A stretch of 64,000 nucleotides of DNA from Yinghuangia soli (GTDB lineage: Bacteria; Actinomycetota; Actinomycetes; Streptomycetales; Streptomycetaceae): positions 170,405 to 234,404 of the forward strand of contig NZ_JAKFHA010000013.1 in NCBI RefSeq assembly GCF_021502675.1. The letters are read 5' to 3'. Position 1 is the first letter of the stretch, and every line of letters begins with the position of its first letter. Of the stretch, positions 33,547 to 42,051 are shown one piece after another. The position numbers were made by a program, and so were the translations under genes. The notes beneath the pieces were generated by a model, which was not told the DNA's origin, did not search any database, and saw only the letters and a program-made list of their open reading frames with translations.

Positions 33547-34617
33547 ATGACGACGATGTCTGCGAGCACCGAAGCCGTAACGCCGCGCGGCGGGATCATG
33601 TCCGCCGAGATGGCGGAGCAGCCCGCGGTACTGCGCCGGATCCTGACCGAGGGCGCGCCGCGCATCCGCGAGGTGGCGGCCGCGATCGCCGCCCGCAACC
33701 CGCGCTTCGTGCTGCTCACCGCGCGCGGCACCAGCGACAACGCGGCGCTGTACGCGAAGTACCTGGTCGAGGTCCTGCTCGGCAAGCCGGCCGGGCTGAC
33801 GTCGATGTCCACCACCACCGCGTACGGCGCCGAACCCGACCTGAGCGACTGCCTGGTGGTCACGGTCAGCCAGTCCGGCGGCTCGCCGGACCTGGTGGCC
33901 TCCACCGAGGCGGCCCGCAAGGCCGGCGCGATCACCCTGTCGGTGACCAACAACGCCGACTCGGCGCTCGCCGCGGTCTCCGAGTTCCACATCGACGTGC
34001 TGGCCGGCCCCGAGAAGGCGCTGCCCGCGACCAAGACGTACACCGCCGAACTCCTGGCGCTGTACCTGCTGGTCGAGGGCCTGCGCGGGGGCGGCGGCGC
34101 GGACGCCGCGGGGCTGCCGGAGTACGCCGAGGGCATCCTGGCCCGGCAGTCCGAGGTCGCCGCGCTCGCGCAGCGCTACCGCTTCGCGCAGCGCCTGGTC
34201 ATCACCTCGCGCGGCTACGGCTACCCGACCGCCCGCGAGGCCGCGCTGAAGATCATGGAGACCAGCTACATCCCCGCCCACCCGTTCTCCGGCGCCGACC
34301 TCCTGCACGGCCCGCTGGCCATGGTCGACAACGTCAGCCCGGTCATCGCGGTCGTCCCGGACGGCCGCGGCGGCGAGGCCCTGCAGCCGGTCCTCGAACG
34401 GCTCCGCGGCCGCGGAGCCGACCTCATGGTGGTCGGCCAGGCCGACCAGGTCGCCCAGGCCAGCGCGGGCTTCGCGATGCCCGCCGGGGTGCCCGAGGAG
34501 GTGCAGCCGATCCTGGAGATCCTCCCGCTGCAGCTGCTCGCCTACGAGATCACCATGGCCCGCGGCCTCGACCCGGACGCCCCGCGCGCCCTCGCCAAGG
34601 TCACCGAGACGCACTGA
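33547..34617 (+). CDS. nagB2: SIS-domain glucosamine-6-phosphate deaminase/isomerase-like protein
   Basis: A 356-residue protein with two SIS domains (about 45-180 and 205-340), matching the isomerase half of GlcN-6P synthase (GlmS) without its glutaminase domain. Sugar-phosphate residues appear as 'ARGTSDNAALYAKYL', 'SQSGGSPDLV' and 'SRGYGYPTAREAALKIMET'. As I recall, the S. coelicolor homologue after dasD is called NagB2. The likely reaction interconverts GlcN-6P and fructose-6P, releasing ammonia. It follows dasD by 73 bases and probably closes the operon. Confidence 0.88.
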   Translation: MTTMSASTEAVTPRGGIMSAEMAEQPAVLRRILTEGAPRIREVAAAIAARNPRFVLLTARGTSDNAALYAKYLVEVLLGKPAGLTSMSTTTAYGAEPDLSDCLVVTVSQSGGSPDLVASTEAARKAGAITLSVTNNADSALAAVSEFHIDVLAGPEKALPATKTYTAELLALYLLVEGLRGGGGADAAGLPEYAEGILARQSEVAALAQRYRFAQRLVITSRGYGYPTAREAALKIMETSYIPAHPFSGADLLHGPLAMVDNVSPVIAVVPDGRGGEALQPVLERLRGRGADLMVVGQADQVAQASAGFAMPAGVPEEVQPILEILPLQLLAYEITMARGLDPDAPRALAKVTETH

Positions 34618-34821
34618 CGCACTGACGTACTGACGCACGGCACGCCCACGACCTGCCGCCGGCCGCGTACCGCCGGCGGCAGCCGGACACCGGCCCGGCC
34701 CGGCCGGCCGCCGCACCGCCCGTCCCGCGGTCGGCGGCCGACCGCCGTCCTCCGGTCCCGGCGGGCCCGGACCGGCCCCCGACCGGCCCGGCCCCACGGA
34801 CACCCGTCCGCGTTCCACCGC

Positions 34822-34856
34822 CCGGCCCCGCCCTCGCCTCCCGAGGGCGGGGCCGG
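34822..34856. terminator. Terminator after the das operon
   Basis: A perfect 15-bp stem (CCGGCCCCGCCCTCG with its complement) and a 5-base loop is followed by GCCTTTTC on the plus strand. It lies between convergent genes and ends nine bases before the LysR gene stop, so it likely stops both transcripts. Confidence 0.75.
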
Positions 34857-34864
34857 ACGCCTTT

Positions 34865-35755
34865 TCAATACGCGGCCGCGGCGGCCATCGCCTCGACGAG
34901 GTCGCGGACCACCGGCCGGTGGTCGCCGGCCGCCCAGGCCAGGGCGAGTTCGCACGGAGGCAGGCCGCTGACCGGCATCGCCGCGATGCCCGGGCGGCGG
35001 TAGATGGCCGCGTTGCCCTCGGCCAGCAGGACGATGCCGCTGCCCTCCTCTACCGCGGTGAACGCCTCGTCGGCGTTGGCCACCGTCGCGCCGATCCGCG
35101 GGGCGCGGCCGCCCCGGTGGTCCAGCGCGAGCCAGAAGTCGCGCAGCGGCCCCGCGGTCGCCGGCAAAGCCAGGAAAGGCTCGTCGAGCAGCTCGCCGAA
35201 GGCCACCTCCGAGCGGTGCGCGAGCCGGTGGTCGGCGCGCATCGCCACCCAGCGCGGCTCGGTGGCCAGCACCTGGACGCGCAGCGACTCCTGGCCGGCG
35301 AACGGCAGCCACAGCAGCGCGACGTCCACGCCGCCGCCCGCCAGGCCCGCGGTGGCGTCGTCCCAGTCGATCTGACGCAGCTTCAGGGTCCACTGCGGGC
35401 GCCGCTCGGCGAACCGCTCGCGGGCGCGCGGCAGCAGCCCGCGGCCGACGCTGGTGGACAGCCCCACGGTGAGCACCGCGGCTTCCGCGGCCGCCGCGTC
35501 GGCGACCGCCCGCTGCGCCTCGTCCCAGGACCGCAGCAGCTCCCGCGCGGCAGGCAGCAAGGCCTCGCCCGGTGCAGTCAGCGCGACCGAGCGCTTGTCC
35601 CGGTCGAACAGGCGGACCCGCAAGTGGTCTTCCAGTTGGCGGATCTGCTTGCTGAGGGCGGGCTGCGAGACGAAGAGCCGTTCGGCGGCGCGGGTGAAGT
35701 TCAGCTCTTCCGCGGTGGCCACGAAGTAGCGCAGGTCGCGCAGGTGGACGTCCAT
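34865..35755 (-). CDS. LysR-family transcriptional regulator
   Basis: A 296-residue LysR-type regulator of normal length. The N-terminal helix-turn-helix is 'FTRAAERLFVSQPALSKQIRQLEDHL' (residues 20-45), and the C-terminal part is a periplasmic-binding-like effector domain ('LTVGLSTSVGRGLLPRARERFAERRPQ...'). It is divergent from a short-chain dehydrogenase gene, the usual LysR-target layout. A 15-bp palindrome overlaps its start codon. Confidence 0.93.
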   Translation of the reverse strand: MDVHLRDLRYFVATAEELNFTRAAERLFVSQPALSKQIRQLEDHLRVRLFDRDKRSVALTAPGEALLPAARELLRSWDEAQRAVADAAAAEAAVLTVGLSTSVGRGLLPRARERFAERRPQWTLKLRQIDWDDATAGLAGGGVDVALLWLPFAGQESLRVQVLATEPRWVAMRADHRLAHRSEVAFGELLDEPFLALPATAGPLRDFWLALDHRGGRAPRIGATVANADEAFTAVEEGSGIVLLAEGNAAIYRRPGIAAMPVSGLPPCELALAWAAGDHRPVVRDLVEAMAAAAAY

Positions 35756-35768
35756 AGCCGATGGCTAT
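35754..35768. promoter_or_regulatory. LysR-type operator at the LysR/SDR divergent gap
   Basis: ATAGCC-GAT-GGCTAT, a perfect 15-bp palindrome with the T-N11-A geometry of LysR sites, starts inside the LysR start codon and lies 75 bases from the SDR start. Confidence 0.6.
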
Positions 35769-35842
35769 CACGCCACGTCTTGGACGCGCTGCGGGGATCC
35801 GCCGCATGATCGCCGGAGACGGTCGGCACGAGGAGGCGCGGC

Positions 35843-36538
35843 ATGGCAGCGGTGGCGTTGGTGACGGGCGCGAACCGGGGGATCGGCCGCGAGACGGCCG
35901 GGCAACTGGCCGCCCGGGGCTGCACGGTACTGGTCTCGGCGCGGGACACGGACGCCGCCGCGGAGGCCGCGTCGGGGCTGTCCCGGGGCGGCGCCGACGC
36001 GCACCCGCTGGTGCTGGACGTCGCGTCCGGCACCGACCCGCGCCGGGCCGCGGCCGAAGTGGCGGAGCGCTTCGGGCGGCTGGACATCCTCGTCAACAAC
36101 GCCGCGATCCACTACGACACCTGGCAGCGGGCGGCCGGCGCCGACCTCGACGTGGTGCGCGAGGCCATGGAGACCAATCTGTACGGCCCGTGGCGGGTCG
36201 TCCAGGCCTTCCTGCCGCTTCTCCGGGGCAGCGGGCACGGGCGTATCGTCAATGTGTCCAGCGAGGCCGCCTCGCTCACCAACATGGGCGGCGGGACGCC
36301 CGCGTACAACACGTCCAAGGCCGGCCTCAACGCCCTCACCCGCATGCTCGCCGCGGAACTGCGGCCGCACCGGATCCTGGTCAACGCGGTGTGCCCCGGC
36401 TGGGTCGCCACCGACATGGGCGGTCCGGGCGGCCGCCCGGTCACGGACGGCGCCGCGGGCATCGTGTGGGCCGCGACGCTCCCCGACGACGGCCCGACCG
36501 GCGGCTTCTTCCGCGACGCCCGCCCGCTGCCCTGGTAG
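35843..36538 (+). CDS. Short-chain dehydrogenase/reductase
   Basis: A 231-residue classical SDR. The nucleotide site is 'VTGANRGIGRETA' (residues 7-19), the NNA motif is 'ILVNNAAIHY', and the catalytic triad is Ser in 'VNVSSEAAS' with 'YNTSK' (Tyr and Lys). Plant/bacterial carbonyl-reductase-like proteins share this pattern. Substrate is unknown. The ATG at 35843 is the first in frame after the regulator gap, and the divergent LysR gene is probably its controller. Confidence 0.93.
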   Translation: MAAVALVTGANRGIGRETAGQLAARGCTVLVSARDTDAAAEAASGLSRGGADAHPLVLDVASGTDPRRAAAEVAERFGRLDILVNNAAIHYDTWQRAAGADLDVVREAMETNLYGPWRVVQAFLPLLRGSGHGRIVNVSSEAASLTNMGGGTPAYNTSKAGLNALTRMLAAELRPHRILVNAVCPGWVATDMGGPGGRPVTDGAAGIVWAATLPDDGPTGGFFRDARPLPW

Positions 36539-36728
36539 TTCCGAGTAATTCCGGGGCTTGCCTTTTTCTCCCGGTTCGCGGGCATACTGCGGAAGATTTC
36601 AGCACCGCCACACTCGGCCGCACTTCCGCCGCCATGCCGCCGCAAGCCGCGTCCGGGATGAAGGACGTGCGGCGCCGCATCCGCGACCCGCCACGCCCCG
36701 GCCGGACCGCCGGGTTCGGGAGACCCCC

Positions 36729-37655
36729 ATGACCGCGCCCGCGTCACTGTCGCCCCAGCCCTCGTACGCCTTGCCCGGTACCGCCTACGAAGTCCCCGCC
36801 GATTCCGGCGCCGCGCAGGTCCTCGCCGCCCGCGCCTCGGCCTCCGCCGTGGTGTCCGCGGCCGCCGCGCGCATCGTGCCCGGCAGCTCGTTCACCCCGC
36901 ATCCTCCGGCCACCGCCCAGAAGTTCCGCTACTCCGTCGGCTTGGCCCGCGACGCCGCCGAAGTGCGGGCCGCCCAACAGCTGCGCCACCTGGTCTTCGC
37001 CGAGGAGCTCGGCGCCCGCCTGCACGGCGGCGAACCCGGGCTCGACACCGACGAGTTCGACCCCTACTGCGACCACCTCGTGGTACGCGAGGACCGCACC
37101 GGCATGATCGTCGGCACCTACCGCCTGCTCCCGCCGGGCCGTGCGGCAGCCGCCGGCGGCCTCTACGCGGCCGGCGAGTTCGAGATCGGCAACCACCAGG
37201 CGCTGCACGGCGACCTGGTCGAGGTCGGCCGCTCGTGCGTGCACCCCGACCACCGCGAAGGCGCGGTCATCGGCCTCATGTGGGCCGGCATCGCGCGCTA
37301 CCTGACCGACGCCGGGCACAACTGGCTTGCCGGCTGCTGCTCGATCCCGCTTTCGGACGGCGGCGTGCTGGCCGCCGACGTCCGCGACGCGGTGAACCGC
37401 AAGTACCTGGCCCCGCAGGAGTACCGGGTCGCGCCCCGGCGGCCGTGGGAGGTCCCGGCCGAGGTGCGCGACGCCGAGCGCGGCCGCTCGGCCCTGCCGC
37501 CGCTGCTGCGCGGCTACCTGCGCCTCGGCGCATGGGTGTGCGGCGAGCCCGCCTACGACCCCGACTTCGGGGTCGCCGACTTCTACGTCCTGCTGTCGCT
37601 GCGCCGCACCGACGCCCGCTACCTGCGCAGGTTCCTGAGCCTGGAAGCCGCGTGA
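36729..37655 (+). CDS. olsB: GNAT-type ornithine N-acyltransferase (OlsB-like)
   Basis: A 308-residue protein whose residues 65-225 form an acyl-homoserine-lactone-synthase/OlsB-like GNAT fold ('YSVGLARDAAEVRAAQQLRHLVFAEELGARL', 'DEFDPYCDHLVVRED', 'EVGRSCVHPDHREGAVIGLMWAGIARY'). OlsB attaches a 3-hydroxy fatty acid to ornithine to make lyso-ornithine lipid. The first 60 residues are Ala/Pro-rich and not in the enzyme core. The start at 36729 is the first ATG of that stretch. The next gene encodes a PlsC-like acyltransferase, the OlsA partner. Confidence 0.85.
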   Translation: MTAPASLSPQPSYALPGTAYEVPADSGAAQVLAARASASAVVSAAAARIVPGSSFTPHPPATAQKFRYSVGLARDAAEVRAAQQLRHLVFAEELGARLHGGEPGLDTDEFDPYCDHLVVREDRTGMIVGTYRLLPPGRAAAAGGLYAAGEFEIGNHQALHGDLVEVGRSCVHPDHREGAVIGLMWAGIARYLTDAGHNWLAGCCSIPLSDGGVLAADVRDAVNRKYLAPQEYRVAPRRPWEVPAEVRDAERGRSALPPLLRGYLRLGAWVCGEPAYDPDFGVADFYVLLSLRRTDARYLRRFLSLEAA

Positions 37656-37921
37656 GCCACCCCGGGCCGAGACCCGGGTGGGTGCCCGGATCGCCATGCA
37701 CGCCGGAGCGTTGCGCCGACACCCCCGAGGCCAGGTACCAAGTCGCGCGGAGCCGACGGAGGGTGCGGGACAGCCTGTCCGCCGCGGCGCCGCACCCCCG
37801 GCAGGCCGAGGCAGGCGCAGACGCGGGCCGGCACCGCGGCCGGGACCTGGACCGGCCGGCCGGCCAGGGGCGGGAGGGCCGTCCGGGCCCTGCCGCGCGC
37901 TTCTCCCGCAGGGACCGGCAC

Positions 37922-38797
37922 GTGGGCGCGGTCCGCCGCGTCGTCCGATGCGTGGCGTGTGCGGTGGTCGCCCTTCCCGGCATAGCGCTGTCGCCTCTCG
38001 TGGGCAAGCTGCCTGCAGGCGTGCGCGACCGGCTGGTCCGCAGGTGGGCGCGGGCGGTCGCGGCGAGTCTCGGGGTGCGGGTGCGGGTGGTGTACGACCC
38101 GGGTGCGCGGCCGTTGCCCGGTGTGCGGGCGGAGCGGGGCGAACTCATCGTCGCCAACCACATTTCGTGGCTGGACATCCCCGTTCTCGCGATGGTCCGC
38201 CCGGCCCGCATGGTCGCCAAGCGCGAGGTGGGGGAGTGGCCGGTGGCCGGCTGGCTCGTGGCGCGCGCCGGCACGCTGTTCGTGTCCCGGGACCGTCCGC
38301 GCGCGCTGCCCGGGGACGTGGCCGCGATCGCCGCGGCCCTGCGCTCCGGATCGGCGGTCGGCGCCTTCCCGGAGGGCAGCACCTGGTGCGGGGCCCGGCA
38401 AGGCCCTTTCCGGCGTGCGGTGTTCCAGGCAGCGCTCGATGCGGACGCCCTGGTGCGACCGGTCGCGATCGCCTACCGGCACGGGAAGGACGGCCCGCGC
38501 GCCCAAGCGGCCGCGTTCGTCGGCGACGACACCCTGGGCGCCTCGGTCTGGCGGCTGGCCGGCGCCCGGGGAGTCGTCGCGGAGGTACGCGTGAAGCCGC
38601 CGTTCAGCGCCCGTGCGCACCCGGACCGCCGCGCCGCGGCGACTGCCGCCGAACACGCATGCTGCGAGGGCAAGAGCCGGCCGGAAGCCCTCACGACCCC
38701 GAACCCGCCTACCGCCGCGACCGGGCCGCCCCGAATCCGCCCCGCACTCGAGCTGCCGCGAACCGCCGCCCGCCCCGCCGAATCCGTGCGCACCTGA
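37922..38797 (+). CDS. olsA: 1-acyl-glycerol-phosphate-acyltransferase-like protein (OlsA-like)
   Basis: A PlsC-type acyltransferase of about 291 residues. The catalytic motif 'VANHISWLDI' (H-x4-D) and the binding motif 'FPEGSTW' are clear, with 'KREVGEWPVAGWL' and 'GTLFVSRDR' between them. In ornithine-lipid synthesis OlsA adds the second acyl chain to the product of OlsB, the gene before. The GTG at 37922 after GCAGGGA starts just before a hydrophobic segment; GTG 37763 is an alternative that adds 53 low-complexity residues. The last 60 residues are a Pro/Ala tail. Confidence 0.85.
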   Translation: MGAVRRVVRCVACAVVALPGIALSPLVGKLPAGVRDRLVRRWARAVAASLGVRVRVVYDPGARPLPGVRAERGELIVANHISWLDIPVLAMVRPARMVAKREVGEWPVAGWLVARAGTLFVSRDRPRALPGDVAAIAAALRSGSAVGAFPEGSTWCGARQGPFRRAVFQAALDADALVRPVAIAYRHGKDGPRAQAAAFVGDDTLGASVWRLAGARGVVAEVRVKPPFSARAHPDRRAAATAAEHACCEGKSRPEALTTPNPPTAATGPPRIRPALELPRTAARPAESVRT

Positions 38798-39279
38798 CTC
38801 CGTGCTCCGCAGTACTGCCGGTCGTGCAGGCCCGAGCAGGGCGGCACTGCCTCGCGCCCTATTGGCGAATCCGTCCGCAGCGGGCGGGGTGGCCTGCGCG
38901 CTCTGCCTGCCGCGGTCGTCCTCGTCGCCCCCGCCCAAAGGGAAAGGCGGCGCCGGTCCACCAATAGCCGGCGCCGCCTTGGGCCCCTCCTGAGTCGGTG
39001 GCAGCCGCTCCGGAAGGAAGTGGCGGGCGGCCCACAGTGCGGCTGCGGCCCCTCGCCACGTCTTGGCGTACCGCGGGACCGGGGGCGACCGGTCCCGCAG
39101 CATCGTGCTCGCCGCGCGGCCCGGAAAGGCGGTCCGCGTCGCGTCGTGCGTCGTGCGCGGCGGTCCCGGCTACCGACCGGTCCCGCCTCGTGGTGCTTCC
39201 GGCCCGGGGCCACAGCCGCCCCGCTCCGTCTTGCCGCGGCGGAGGTCCGGCAGTGCGCCTACCGGACTCCCGCCACGTC
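38798..39279. other. Gene-poor gap after olsA
   Basis: No convincing coding frame was seen in these 482 bases, between the olsA end and the nagA end (convergent). The inverted repeat at 38944-38980 is the only clear element. Confidence 0.4.
38944..38980. terminator. Hairpin in the olsA-nagA convergent gap
   Basis: AAGGCGGCGCCGG and CCGGCGCCGCCTT are perfect 13-bp arms around 11 bases. The As and Ts at its ends would give a short U-stretch in either direction, fitting a bidirectional terminator. Confidence 0.55.
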
Positions 39280-40434
39280 TCACGCGGTGTACGCGGCCGC
39301 TCCCGCGACCCAGGTACGCCGCACGTTCAACTCGTCGTCCCACCACACCAGGTCGGCCAGTGCCCCCGCGTCGATGCGCCCGAGGTCCTTGCGGCCCAGC
39401 GCGTCGGCCGGGACGGTCGAACCGCAGGTCACCACCTCGGCGAAGTCGTGCCCGAGCGCGGTCAGGTTGCGGACCGCCTGGTCCATGGTCAGCGCGGAGC
39501 CGGCGATGGTGCCGTCCGGGTTGCGCGGCACGTCGCCCTCGGTGAGCGTCACTTCGACGTCGCCGAGCCGGTAGTGCCCCGGCGGCATGCCGGCCGCGGC
39601 CATCGCGTCGGTGACCAGCGCGGTCCGGCTGCCCGCGATGCGCAGCACCAGCGAGCACACCGCGGGGACGACGTGGTGCAGGTCGGCGATCAGCCCGGGG
39701 GTCAGGCGCGGGTCGGTCAGCGCCGCGCCTACCACGCCCGGTTCGCGGTGGCCGAGCCCGCGCATGGCGTTGAACAGGTGGGTGACCAGCGTGGCGCCCG
39801 CGTCGGCGGCCTCGGAGACCTGGGCCGCGGTGGCATCGCTGTGCCCGATGGACACCTTGATGCCGGCCGCGACCAGGCGGCGTACCGCCGCGATGCCGCC
39901 GGGGAGTTCGGGGGCCAGGGTGACCAGTGCGAGGACGTCGCGGACCGCGTCGTCGCCGAGCAGCCGGTCGACCAGCTCGGGCTCGGGCTCGCGCAGGTGC
40001 TCGGCGGGGTGGGTGCCGACCTTGGCGGGGGACAGGAACGGGCCTTCGAGGTGGACGCCGAGCACCCGGGCGACGGGTTCGGCGGCCAGCGTCGCCCGGG
40101 TGGTGTGCGCCTGGGCCAGCGCGGCGACCAGGGTGTCCAGCGCACCGGTGATGAAGGTGGGCAGGAACGACGTGACGCCGGTGCCGGCCAGGCGCGCCGC
40201 GACGGTGTGCCACTCGGCGGGGGAGGCGGCCACGAAGTCGGCGCCGAACGCGCCGTTGACCTGCAGGTCGATCAGTCCGGGAGTGAGCACGCCGTCGGGG
40301 AGCGCGAGGTGGTCCGGGCCGGCCGGCGGCACGGTGTCCTCGATGCGCACGATGCGGCCGTTCTCGACCACGAGCGCGGCGGGCCCGACGATGCGGCCGC
40401 CGACGAGCACTCGGGGAGCCGAGATGGTGGCCAC
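39280..40434 (-). CDS. nagA: N-acetylglucosamine-6-phosphate deacetylase
   Basis: A 384-residue amidohydrolase that converts GlcNAc-6P to GlcN-6P, the DasR inducer. 'VLTPGLIDLQVNGAFGADF' replaces the HxH metal site of other amidohydrolases with Q-V-N as in NagA, and 'GVHLEGPFLSPAKVGTHPAEHL', 'KVSIGHSDAT', 'VTHLFNAMRGLGHREPG' and 'LVTDAMAAAG' are the metal and substrate motifs. The GTG at 40434 follows GAGGGAAGGA. Two dre sites lie 90-124 bases upstream, so DasR controls it. NagK is not adjacent. Confidence 0.95.
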   Translation of the reverse strand: MATISAPRVLVGGRIVGPAALVVENGRIVRIEDTVPPAGPDHLALPDGVLTPGLIDLQVNGAFGADFVAASPAEWHTVAARLAGTGVTSFLPTFITGALDTLVAALAQAHTTRATLAAEPVARVLGVHLEGPFLSPAKVGTHPAEHLREPEPELVDRLLGDDAVRDVLALVTLAPELPGGIAAVRRLVAAGIKVSIGHSDATAAQVSEAADAGATLVTHLFNAMRGLGHREPGVVGAALTDPRLTPGLIADLHHVVPAVCSLVLRIAGSRTALVTDAMAAAGMPPGHYRLGDVEVTLTEGDVPRNPDGTIAGSALTMDQAVRNLTALGHDFAEVVTCGSTVPADALGRKDLGRIDAGALADLVWWDDELNVRRTWVAGAAAYTA

Positions 40435-40523
40435 GCGCGGTCCTTCCCTCAAAGGTGCCTCTACCCCGGCGGGTGCGACGTCCGCCGGGGTAGAGCCTCC
40501 TGGATCAGAGCAACGCGGCCTAT

Positions 40524-40539
40524 TGTGGTTCAGACCAAT
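40524..40539. promoter_or_regulatory. dre site A upstream of nagA
   Basis: TGTGGTTCAGACCAAT matches the DasR consensus at 11 of 16 positions, with the half-sites TGGT and GACCA intact. It is 90 bases from the nagA start. Confidence 0.65.
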
Positions 40540-40542
40540 CGC

Positions 40543-40558
40543 AAATGTCTAGACCAAT
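40543..40558. promoter_or_regulatory. dre site B upstream of nagA
   Basis: AAATGTCTAGACCAAT carries an intact GTCTAGACCA core (11 of 16). It lies 19 bases from site A centre to centre, the same tandem layout as at dasA. Confidence 0.65.
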
Positions 40559-40650
40559 GCGCGGCGGGTTGCGCAGAGCGCACCGTACGGTGCCGTCCGG
40601 ATACCCCGAAGCCGGGCGAATCACCCCTGATCCAGTAGCGGAAGGCCAGC

Positions 40651-41829
40651 TCAGAGGCCCTTTGTGGCCTCCGCGAGGACATCCAGGGCACGCGCCACAT
40701 CCGCATCCGTGAGGTCGGCCCGGGCCGCCAACCGCAGCCGCGAGATGCCGTCGGGGACCGACGGAGGCCGGAAGCAGCCCACCCGGACGCCCGCCTCGGC
40801 ACTGCGCCGGGCCGCCTCGAACGCCGCATCCGGGGCGCCGATCAGCACCGACGCCACCGCCCCCGCGGGCACCGTCGCGCGCAGCCCCAGTCCGCGGGCG
40901 CCGTCCGCGATCTGCCTGGCCCGGGCCCGCACCGCACCGGCCAGCGCCGGTTCCTCGCGCAGCATCCGCAGGCTCTCCAGCGCCGCCGCCGCGCACACCG
41001 GGGCCAGCCCGGTGTCGAAGATGAACGGCCGCGCGGTGTCGACCAGGTGGTCGACGACGCGCTGCGGGCCGACCACAGCGCCGCCCTGCGAGCCCATCGC
41101 CTTCGACAGCGTCACGGTCTGCACCACGTGATCCGCCCCCGCCAGCCCCGCCGCGTGCACCGCACCGCGCCCCGCCTCGCCGACCACGCCCAGCCCGTGC
41201 GCCTCGTCGACCAGCAGCACCGCGTTGTACCGGCGCACCACGGCCGCGATCTCGGCGAGCGGGGCCAGGTCGCCGTCCACCGAGAACACCGCGTCCACGA
41301 CGACCAGCGCGCGCTCCTCGGTGCGCTGCGCGAGCACCTCGGCCAGCGCGGCCACGTCGCAGTGCGGCGTGATGGCCACCCGGGCCCGGGAGAGGCGGCA
41401 CGCGTCGACGATCGAGGCGTGGTTGATCGCGTCCGACACCACCAGGTCGCCGCGGCCGGCCAGCGAGGTGATCGCGCCGATGTTGGCCAGGTAGCCGGAC
41501 GAGAAGACCAGCGCCGCCTCCGACTCCAGGTGCGCGGCCAGCTCGGCCTCCAGCTCGGCATGCAGGTCCGTGGACCCGGTCACCAGCCGCGAACCGGTCG
41601 AGCCCGCACCCCACACCCGCACCGCGTCGGCGGCCGCGGCCAGCACGCGCGGATGCCGGGCCAGCCCGAGGTAGTCGTTGCCGGCCAGGTCCAGGACCCC
41701 CGGCTCGTCCGCCGGGCGCGGCCGCAGGCGGCGGCGCAGCCCCGCGGCCACCCGCTCCTTCTCGCGGATCTCCAGCCAGTCCAGCGGATGGCCGCCGGAC
41801 GGCGCGGGCTGCGGACGGTTTTCGGACAC
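40651..41829 (-). CDS. bioF: 8-amino-7-oxononanoate synthase
   Basis: A 392-residue PLP-dependent alpha-oxoamine synthase that joins pimeloyl thioester and alanine in biotin synthesis. 'DLAGNDYLGLARHPRVL', 'GAGSTGSRLVTGSTDLHAELE', 'DAINHASIVDACRLSRA', 'VDEAHGLGVVGEAGRG' and the PLP lysine in 'VQTVTLSKAMGSQGG' are all in place. The GTG at 41829 follows GGAGGTCG. The gene is 14 kb away from bioB-bioD, and the dre sites of nagA sit downstream of it. Other family members (glycine C-acetyltransferase, aminolevulinate synthase) are less likely from the motif details. Confidence 0.9.
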   Translation of the reverse strand: MSENRPQPAPSGGHPLDWLEIREKERVAAGLRRRLRPRPADEPGVLDLAGNDYLGLARHPRVLAAAADAVRVWGAGSTGSRLVTGSTDLHAELEAELAAHLESEAALVFSSGYLANIGAITSLAGRGDLVVSDAINHASIVDACRLSRARVAITPHCDVAALAEVLAQRTEERALVVVDAVFSVDGDLAPLAEIAAVVRRYNAVLLVDEAHGLGVVGEAGRGAVHAAGLAGADHVVQTVTLSKAMGSQGGAVVGPQRVVDHLVDTARPFIFDTGLAPVCAAAALESLRMLREEPALAGAVRARARQIADGARGLGLRATVPAGAVASVLIGAPDAAFEAARRSAEAGVRVGCFRPPSVPDGISRLRLAARADLTDADVARALDVLAEATKGL

Positions 41830-42051
41830 GGCGTCGACCTCCGAACGGCGGCGCCGGACCGAGCGGGCCTGCCGGGTTGCGGAACCGGGCGCCGAAGACG
41901 CGCCCGGGGTGTCCGGACAGCTTCTCACCCCGCTGCACGCCCCCGGCCCGCACTGTGCGCAGCGTCCCACTCCCGGCCCCCGGGGGCCCGCGCCGGCGGT
42001 CGTTCGGCCACCCGGCGCGAAGCGCGGCCGGGGCGGAGTTACTCTCTCGCT

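Noticed and set aside
31092..34136. Very long minus-strand open frame (1014 codons)
   Set aside because: It is the antisense of dasC-dasD-nagB2, whose family motifs are unmistakable; long antisense frames are expected in such GC-rich DNA.
39080..39280. Short plus-strand frames before nagA
   Set aside because: Low-complexity Arg/Pro/Ala sequence and no ribosome site.
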